Positions 56,396 to 64,000 of a stretch of 64,000 nt of DNA are shown piece by piece (the first letter of the stretch is position 1; the number at the start of each line of letters is the position of its first letter). The DNA lies in NCBI GenBank assembly GCA_026936325.1, contig JAPTHN010000015.1, forward strand, positions 7,901,267 to 7,965,266. Reading direction: 5' to 3'. A program made the translations under genes and the position numbers. The notes beneath the pieces were generated by a model, which was not told the DNA's origin, did no database searches, and saw only the letters and a list, made by a program, of their open reading frames with translations. Origin of the DNA: Platynereis dumerilii (lineage: Eukaryota; Annelida; Polychaeta; Phyllodocida; Nereididae).

Positions 56396-57875
56396 TAAGA
56401 TAAGATAAGATAAGATAAGATAAGATAAGTTTTATTTCAAGTCGGGTTACAATAAACAATATAAAATAAGCATTTCTGCTTGTCTCCGACAATATGAAGC
56501 TATATACAGATGAAGTGAAAACAAATGATAATGTACAATGACATGCGCAATTTGTAAAAACGTAAATCATTCATAAAATAGTAAAAACATATGGCAACTT
56601 AGAGATTAAGACTACATAGTAAACAATCATTGCAATTACATTTGGGCTTCCGTAAATTAATAGCTCTTTTAAAATCAGGTACGTTCATTTTCTCGAGATC
56701 ATTAGGTAATTTGTTATAAAGTGTAGCACCAGTATATCTTAACGACTTCAGCCCATATGATACTGTATTGAACATTCACTGTAAAATTTGAAAACTGAGT
56801 TGAAGCAATAATTTGAGCTGTCTGAGAATGTTAATAATTTTCAAGCTATGATAGCTCAATCCTATAAGTTTTCAAGGTATGATAGCTCAATGCTGTAAGT
56901 TGTCCAAACGAATCATAACATTTAGCTGTGAAAACATCAAAGCTTCAGTTGTTGCAGATAGCTTGACATCTCAGTCATGCCACATATAGCGCCATCTATA
57001 ACAGGCACTTCTCATAAGACTGCATTTAGTTTTAAATAATTATTTACTTACAAGAAAAAAGAACATCTATATTACACTATCCCAGAGAAAAAATGAGTAG
57101 CACACCACTTCAGCTGGTTACTTTTTTATTTTTATCTCTCTTAAATTAATTTGTGGGAGTAATTAGATGCAGGCTTTCACACGTCAGCCTACATTTCCAA
57201 GTCAGAGTGTGTTCAAATATAGGCTTCTAGCACTGTGTACCAACTGAGATGAGCCACAGGCCATTGGGATTTATTCACAAGAAATTAATTTTTAAATCTC
57301 CTTGTGATGCAATGGTCTGTGTTGAATGCATCTTGGGCCTGTCCATGGTGTGCTAAAATGAAGCATACTGGATCAGGTGGATCCCCCTTGAGAGATCAAA
57401 CAATATTTTGGGATTACAGCCCATATTCATAAATAACTTTATAAGACAGGTCACTCAAATATAAATCAAAAACAACTAAAAATAAGTCAACACAGCTCAA
57501 AATTGTGAGTTGTGTCAGCTTGGATCAATAAGTTAACAAAACTCAATATTGTGAGCTGTAAGTCAACACAGCACATTGTTTTTTGAGTTTTCTCAGCTTG
57601 AATACCTCAGTCAACATAGCTTAGTATTTTGAGCTATCTCAGCTCGGTATTTTGAGTTATCTCAGCTTAAAAAATTAATCTATGTTAGCTCAATCAACTT
57701 GTGCAACCATCTCACTCAATCAATTGAGCTGAATCAGCGAGTCCGATTTTACAGTGTTGGTTGAACTAAATTTGTACCTCTCAGGTCGTATTCAGTGTGA
57801 TTTTCTTCAAATAAATTATTGACAGGAGGCAACATATTATGTCTGACCTTATGCACATTTACCATAATATTTCCT
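56396..57875 (-). mobile_element. 5'-truncated LINE, interrupted by a 980-bp TIR element
   Basis: On the minus strand the element ends in a (TTATC)n tail at 56396-56427. Upstream of it, an open frame encodes the C-terminal end of a non-LTR reverse transcriptase, with the family features SYGLKSLRYTGATLYNKLPN, a FKRAI helix and a terminal CNCNDCLLC cysteine motif before the stop. The frame continues on the far side of the inserted element (57757-57870) with YDLRG and RHNMLPP, as expected upstream of that motif. Only the last ~95 codons remain. The clade is unassigned; CR1/L2/jockey-like proteins end this way. Confidence 0.85.
56777..57756. mobile_element. 980-bp TIR element, copy 2, inside the LINE
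   Basis: The ends are CACTGTAAAATTTG and inverse CACTGTAAAATCGG, flanked by TT on both sides, so the target duplication is TT rather than TA. The LINE coding frame reads through the site if the element and one TT are left out, which fixes both ends and the 2-bp duplication. The interior is as in copy 1, including the TATTTTGAG repeats. Confidence 0.93.
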
Positions 57876-58097
57876 AATATGAATGACGGATCCAGGAACC
57901 AGCCCCTCCCTTAATATGCTGGTGCTCAGCCATCTACCACTCATGGAAATATACTGGCCAGGATGTAAAGAATTTATAATATATTATCACAAATTTATTC
58001 ATAATCTATTGGAAATTTTGTAAACACAGGACGAGGGCCTGCAAAACACTGCCTACCCTCCCCCCTTACAATGTTACCTAGATCCGCTACTGAATAT

Positions 58098-60837
58098 CAA
58101 ACGTTATCTCCACTATGTACAGTGAGATAATGACTTTGGTGGCCGAAGTTTACTCTGCAGTCAATGGAAGTGTGAAAAAGTTGACTCTCAGTTTGATTTC
58201 AACCAAGAGGGCCATGTCATGTCAGATCGATATTGCTATAAATCCATTACAAAATCCTAGCAGACTGCAGACTAAATTTATATTATGCATGTAGGACCTA
58301 TGCCTTCTCTCGTTTGATGAGTTACAAAGTTTTAGAGCTGACATTATGTCAACATAGGATTTATTTTTAAAGCCGAAATAATGGTATCTGTTAATACATT
58401 TCCGAATCGTCGATAGGGGAGTATATATATTTAAAGGGAGTATTTATAGGGAGTATGTTGTTTTAATGCTTGGTTGTTTATAATTTCGGAGGCTCAAAAA
58501 AGCTTTCCCTTTAAGAGAGTGACAAATTCTTTACATGCAGTAAACTGTTTTCAGTGGGGTCAAATGAATGGATAAAAAATGTAGAATTGCATTTCGAGAT
58601 CAACAGTAAAAGGCAGAAATACATGTGCACTTTGAGTTTGTAATATGATAATGGCAAGTGCAGAAAATAAAGAAAAAATGTTTGAATCGTGATCACTATG
58701 ATCAGATAGAGAATGACCAAGTTGAAGAGGTCTCAACATAAACTCATGCTCAACAAAAAAGCTTGCTTTTTGTTAGTCAAGTGATGCCTTAAATTGAACT
58801 TCTACTAAATCTAAGTTTGCTCTGAGATCGAACTCACAAAAGAATGGATACACATTCATGTATATGATCCCATTTACATTTTGGATTCTACAGGCCATAA
58901 TGCTCCATATAGTGTCTTCAAAATCGATATAGTTCTGGAGAGATCTTGAAGGCAGAGCTACACAACCGTATAGACCCTGTGGAATTATGAACTTGACTTT
59001 CTATTGAGTTTCTTGAAAAGTGCTACAATTCTGTCAAATTGCCTTTGACAAACTTCTGAGGAAATTGCCTTTGACAGCAAGATTTAATATCCCTCTGTGA
59101 GGATATAACACAAAAGATTTCGACTCAAAGAGCACACGTGACAGAAGACTATGCTGAAACAATCTGGGGGCTTAGTCCCATTATCTGCTTGATTATCTGG
59201 GTGTAGGGAAGCTGGGAAGTAGCTATGGAAAGTAGAATTACAGTAGAAGGTAGAATTACAGGTAGAAAGTAGAATTAAAGGCAACCGAGGAAGCTGAAAG
59301 TAGAATTAAGATAGACTTGATGTATAATTAGAGAAGTTTGTCCTTGATAGCAATGATAAATGTTTGGCACGACATATGTATTTCATATCATTTTGTATAC
59401 CGTAAAATTCTTCATTGCTTCCAATTACTTTGATCCAATCTCTTATGTTTCAAGTAATTTCTTTGTAGTATCACCTCTGACCGTCTTCATAGTTCATTCA
59501 ATATTCAAGGTTATTCAGTGTGACCAGTTCTTGGACACGTGTAACAAAAAGGCTGGACATTTAAGTTATAGAAGTGATTTCAGTCATATTTGTTGAAGCG
59601 CCTTAACAATGCTTAAACATTTGTTTATTTTAAAGGCACTCCATTAATTATTTTTAAACCTTAAGTATAATGTTGATTTCTGTTGATGTTATTATAATAA
59701 TCAACATGGCACAAGTCTGTGTTAAATTTATGTACATGTGTGCTCTATGTAACTGGCCGCAGCTACTACGCTGCTGCGATATATGACATTTGGCCAACGG
59801 ACTATGTTAAATGCTGTCATATTCTTAGGTTTTCCATAATTATGACAAATAGTCCCCTTGACAAGTAAACCTTACTTCTCCCCAACTCATTGTTTGTGAT
59901 AGCGACATCTCATGTAATAACCTAATTGAGTTCCAGCGTCTTAAATCTGATATGGGACTCGCAAGAAAAGTAATAATGCAGACAGAAAAAGATAAAAACT
60001 AATGATGGAATATAGGAATCATGCCAAAATATGATATGTGATACAGATGTAATCAAAGCTAAGATATTAGTGTGTGTTTTTTCTTTTATTAAACATATGT
60101 TGTCGTTCTGAACATTGATATTGGCCGTGTGATATGGAACGTGTGTAATACGAATAATTTGATACAGGCAATGTATACTTTTTGTTGAAACGGTGACCTT
60201 ATTTGAAGTTATTACATATGATATCAGGTATCATATTGATATGATATTTCTGGTTTAATATCTGAACTTGCGTGCCTCAGACAAGTCAAAATAATGGAGT
60301 TACAACTGTGCTGCATGAACTAAAGAAAAGTATACTTTTTTAAAAATAGGAATGTTTTTAGTCATAACTTGATTATTTTTGTGTCGCCCTTGGTGACTTA
60401 ACATATTCGTAAACAAATAATGTATGATTGCAGAACTTTTTTAATTCATATAATTTATGAAGTGGCATTCATATATGGAGTGGCGGTCTGTGGGTGTCAG
60501 ATGTATATCCTATATATATACAATTGTACTTGCATCACTACAGCTTATTAGCCAGTTGGAACACATTTGTACTTATGCAATGAATTGGGAGGAAACGGTG
60601 TCAGCTGAACTTCCTGTATTCTTGCGTCATGTGGTCATTGGGACGACAGTAATTAGGACAATATGCGGATTCATTTAGCGAGCAGAACATTGACACATGA
60701 TTTATATGAACAACACAGTCTTGTTGTTTCACTGTTGTTTCCTGTTCAGTTGCACCTAATTAGATGTAGCCTCGTAATTAGTATTAGCAAGATACCTCAT
60801 TACATTTGCAGATTCATTGTGCTGTTACAGTAGTGAC
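58098..60837. other. AT-rich DNA, no gene recognised
   Basis: A small AGTAGAATTACA repeat lies at 59230-59310. No coding frame can be supported. Confidence 0.5.
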
Positions 60838-60840
60838 ATA

Positions 60841-61561
60841 AGCCTGGTTCACATCTTGGTGATTTCTAATTGTGACAAGTGTACGTCAGATACAGAGTGA
60901 AATTGTTGACAGCCCTGTTCACCCAGCCGTGACAGGTTGGATCCAGTTGGTTTCCACCTTGCGATGAATTGACACTGCTTTGCGTATTGCAAAATTTGGG
61001 TGAATGTCATACATTTCACTTCAGCCTCCTTGTCACAATGAGACACAGAGCGTCACTACGACGACGCACACAGGGCGGGAACAAGACGCCAAATAGACAA
61101 GACACTGCCTAGCAACACACTGAGTGGCGTGGACTGATGGCAGTCAGTACGCAAAGTGCACGCAAAGTGCACGGGCCTCCCGTTCATGTTTCCTTGGTGA
61201 CAAAATGACACACATTGCAGTGTCAATACTTACGTACGTCAGACGCACGTGCATATTGTGCCTAGTATACGATGCATCTGTGCTTACTGTGTGATTTTTT
61301 TGACGCACCCTTGTCACCCAGTAAAATTCGACCAGCCCAATTATTTTTTGGGAGTCTGCGTCCAGTTGGTGACAGCCTGTTTCATGCTTGAATAGGCAGC
61401 GTCTACCTTACGTAATGCTGCGTTGGCAATTGTGTGCAGTCCACGTCCAGTCTGTGTCAGGCAGTGTGCAGTCTGTGTCAGGCCCCATCCATTCTGGAAC
61501 AGGCCACTTTGCTTGACGCAGACCACTGTCAATTCCACATCACCAAGGTGTGAACGGGGCT
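60841..61561. mobile_element. 721-bp MITE, left copy, ATA duplication
   Basis: The ends AGCCTGGTTCACATCTTGG and inverse AGCCCCGTTCACACCTTGG form TIRs of about 35 bases. ATA flanks both ends (60838-60840 and 61562-61564). The interior repeats GTCTGTGTCAGGC-type words near 61450-61490. A 3-bp duplication suits PIF/Harbinger-type mobilisation, but ATA departs from the usual TWA. No coding content. Confidence 0.9.
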
Positions 61562-61597
61562 ATACAAACATAAGCAGACAATATTATCTGGCATTTA

Positions 61598-62296
61598 AGC
61601 CCCATTCACACCTTGGTGATTGGGAATTGACAGTGGTCTGCGTCAAGCAAAGTGGCCTGTTCCAGAATGGATGGGGCCTGACACAGACTGCACACTGCCT
61701 GTCACAGACTGGACATGGACCAGTGTCAATTAGAAAGCAAGGTAAACACTGCTCAATGAAGCATGAAATAGGCTGTCACAGACTGGACGTGGGTTCCAAA
61801 AAAATATTTGGGCAGGTCGAATTTTTCTTGGACACAGGGCTGCGTCAAGAATATCATAAACTGGTCACAGCCTATACGCAAATACAACACCATGTACACG
61901 TATACCTGACGTGCGTATACTATGCGACTTATATGTGTCACCATGGATACACACAGCAAGTCGCGTCACCTTTGTGTGCAGTTTGTGAGTGGTGCACGTG
62001 ATGTCCGCGTGCTGTGTGCGTTAATGTAACCGTTGCTAGGCAGCATTGGGTCTTGTTCCCGCCCAGTGTGCGTCGTCGTAGTGATGCTCTGTGTCTCATA
62101 GTGACAAGGAGGCTGAAGTGAAATGTGTGACATTGACACAAATTTTGCAATACGCAAAGCAGTGTCCATCCATCGCAAGGTGGACACCAACTGGATCCAT
62201 CCTGTCATGGCTGGGTGAACAGGGCTGTCAACAATTTCACTCTGTGTCTGACGTACACTTGTCACAATTAGAAATCTCCAAGATGTGAACCAGGCT
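61598..62296. mobile_element. 699-bp MITE, right copy in opposite orientation, TTA duplication
   Basis: Same family as the left copy but inverted. The ends are AGCCCCATTCACACCTTGG and inverse AGCCTGGTTCACATCTTGG, flanked by TTA (61595-61597 and 62297-62299). TTA is the standard PIF/Harbinger target. The two copies differ most in the middle third. Confidence 0.92.
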
Positions 62297-62299
62297 TTA

Positions 62300-62480
62300 G
62301 GGATCTACTGATATCGGTATCGATGGTATCGGCACCAAAAAAGCATTATCGGTATCAGATTGGTGCTTCTCTCTTTTTGAACAATGATGTCGGTGTCAGA
62401 ATGTCATCGGTATCAGGGAAAATACCAGATCGGTATCTATATTGGAAGTGAAAAGCTAATATCAGTGCATCCTGCCTGGT
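62300..62480. repeat. Degenerate GATATCGGTATC-type repeat
   Basis: TGATATCGGTATCGATGGTA and several ATCGGTATCAG variants recur over about 160 bp. Such GATATCGG-rich tracts are common as parts of interspersed repeats, but I cannot assign a family. Confidence 0.55.
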
Positions 62481-63360
62481 ATTTTCTGTTTACAGTAGTC
62501 ATCGTGACAAACAACCTCCTCGTTCTGTAGAAAAGGGAGGTTGGTCTTTTATTGGAGTGTATATAGTCTCTTTGTAAATATTGATAAAGAGTGAGGAAAG
62601 GTTGCACGTCACAGGTCCTGGGAGGTTTTTCGTTGGAATGTGCTTATCACAGAGACCATTTTATGAATCTACTTACTAGCGAAGCTGAACATCATTCCTG
62701 TATATCTGTATTTATCCAAAATTCAATGCACATATTCCATTGTAGTGTATAATAGTAGGCCTATTGTGCACTTGTTTTGCTGTGTTTAGTGTGTTATGCC
62801 AGTGTGCAGTTGTCCAGGCAATAGGTTGGTGATATCCCGGGATATAGATAAGGATAATTTAGAGGTGTATGGTCATGGTTTTGTCAATGATGTCACTAGC
62901 TGTCTGTGAATGTCACTAGATGTCACTAGGTGTCATTAGATGTCACTAGGTGTCAAGGAAGTCAGCTGGTTCCTGATATCGTTTATCCTACACAAAGGCA
63001 AACAGACTCAGTGAATGCCTTGGTGAGACCTGGTGAATGACATTCTGAATGACTGGGTGAATAGTTGATGATTTAGCTGCAGCATGGCCCAGTATCTGTG
63101 CTTCTTGCTTCACCATCAATACCAATAATAGGCAGGGAAAATGCTGTAACAATCCGATAACGGTCACTACCAAACTTTTCTCAACTGATCCTGGATCAGT
63201 TTTTTCTACAGAATCCATTTTTTCTTGGGGACAAGTTGTGTTTCGCATATTTAATTAGCTAATTAGCATAATTGACCTAATTAGCTAATTAATCATATTC
63301 CACAGGTTATTAGAATATAGAATGGCCTAAGAAAGGTGTATTAGGTGGATATTAACTCTT
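62481..63360. other. Unique DNA, no gene recognised
   Basis: Contains a short ATGTCACTAG tandem repeat at 62885-62955 and a near-palindromic AATTAGCTAATTAG cluster at 63250-63293. No gene is visible. Confidence 0.5.
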
Positions 63361-63399
63361 TTGGACAACTTTGACCATTTTCAGTCACTGTACTTCATT

Positions 63400-64000
63400 G
63401 CAAAGCAGTACGCCTCTAGGAATATGCAAATTAGGGCGGCCATTATCGTTATTTCTTCTTTATTCTCTAACTCTGGGACAACTGCACATAGAGGACCAAA
63501 TAAGGTGTCTATACCTAGGTTTTCAGGGTCAGGGAGTATGATAAAACCATCCTCTAAATGTTTCCATGCATTGGTGAGCCCATGACACTCTTGATGCTCA
63601 CCCAAGACATGCAAATTATGACAACCATTACATTAAATTGTATTTTGTGCCTTCTCCTTGGACATTTTTCACATTAAAGACCAAATAAGACATCTATACC
63701 CAGGTTTTCAGGGTCAGGGAGTATGCTAAAACCATCCTATAAGTGTTTCCATGCATTGGTGTGCCCATGACACCCTTGATGCACATAAGACATGCAAATT
63801 ATGACGGCGATTACGTTAAGTTGTATATTTTGCCTTATCTTTAGATATTTTGGACCAAACAAAGTAGATCTAGAACTAGGTTTTCAGGGTCAGGGAGTAT
63901 AAAAAAAACCATCCTCTAAATGTTTCCATGCATTGGTGTGCCCGTGACACCCTTGATGCTCAACCATGACAATGGCATGACATGCAAATTATGACGACCA
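63400..64000. repeat. Satellite-like array, ~185-bp unit, runs off the window
   Basis: ATGCAAATTA recurs at 63424, 63609, 63792 and 63982. GGTTTTCAGGGTCAGGGAGT recurs at 63518, 63703 and 63879. The period is about 176-190 bp. Three full units and a start are visible, about 80-90% alike, and the array continues past 64000. The first unit is the most diverged, as expected at an array edge. Confidence 0.9.

Larger units (their letters stand above)
56357..58092. mobile_element. TIR element (CAGTGGCGGATCCAGG ends) hosting a LINE and a MITE
   Basis: The left end CAGTGGCGGATCCAGG (56357) and the right end CCTAGATCCGCTACTG (to 58092) are inverted repeats with two differences. AATAT lies directly outside both ends (56352-56356 and 58093-58097), a 5-bp direct repeat. 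A second copy of the left end, GAATGACGGATCCAGG at 57881 and also preceded by AATAT, lies just past the LINE. It is either the LINE's target duplication or a second element. The element's own sequence is therefore probably only about 57881-58092 plus the left stub. Superfamily not assigned. Confidence 0.65.

Noticed and set aside
56396-56430. A simple microsatellite (TAAGA)n
   Set aside because: It is joined directly to a LINE 3' UTR and reverse-transcriptase C-terminus, so it is the LINE tail.
60838-62299. A single 1.46-kb foldback transposon
   Set aside because: Each half has its own TIR pair and its own 3-bp target duplication, so two separate insertions explain it better.
1-64000. LTR retroelements, Polintons or other virus-like elements
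   Set aside because: I saw no long direct terminal repeats and no capsid, integrase, envelope or protein-primed polymerase motifs.

Overview
The window looks like non-coding animal DNA (a gene desert or a very large intron) from a metazoan, most likely a marine invertebrate. The reasons are AT-rich intergenic sequence, tRNA-derived SINEs, many short TIR elements (MITEs), a LINE tail, abundant minisatellites, and a PIF/Harbinger transposon carrying a transposase plus a MADF/Myb-like partner gene. I could not identify the species, and I found no host gene that I would defend.

The main feature is an apparently intact PIF/Harbinger element of about 5.6 kb (4576-10181), bounded by 20-bp perfect terminal inverted repeats. 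It carries two intronless, convergent genes. One encodes a 630-residue DNA-binding partner (5304-7196, +) with a histone-H1-like basic tail and a MADF domain. The other encodes a 424-residue DDE transposase (8179-9453, -) with all three catalytic acids. Each gene has a good TATA box and a short 5' leader. Each is followed, 23 and 29 nt after its stop codon, by a sequence matching the replication-dependent histone mRNA 3' stem-loop (six-base-pair stem, four-base loop, then ACCA). The two 3' UTRs are homologous to each other. Between them lie four 16-bp near-palindromes and a 152-bp tandem repeat. The sub-terminal regions are CpG-rich and full of GCGACG/CGTCGC motifs, unlike the surrounding DNA. 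My reading is a young selfish element whose two proteins may be expressed by the histone (S-phase, non-polyadenylated) route. That is the observation most worth testing.

Left of it are an element of 967 bp with 31-bp TIRs (1306-2272) and an old inverted-repeat structure (about 3090-4350) enclosing a 94-codon ORF. From 10.2 to 53 kb the DNA is AT-rich with no recognised genes. It holds scattered tRNA-SINEs of one family, two copies of a 189-bp foldback element, a 176-bp MITE, a MITE inserted into a SINE, several minisatellites and microsatellites, a 0.5-kb purine tract, and a diverged ~1-kb tandem duplication (37.8-39.5 kb) whose units each begin with a hairpin that shows compensatory changes.

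The right end (53-64 kb) is rich in repeats. There are two ~95% similar 978/980-bp TIR elements, one of which sits inside a LINE reverse-transcriptase tail, itself sitting in or beside a third TIR element. There are two head-to-head ~700-bp MITEs with separate 3-bp target duplications, which form a 1.46-kb inverted repeat. A ~185-bp satellite array runs off the end of the window.
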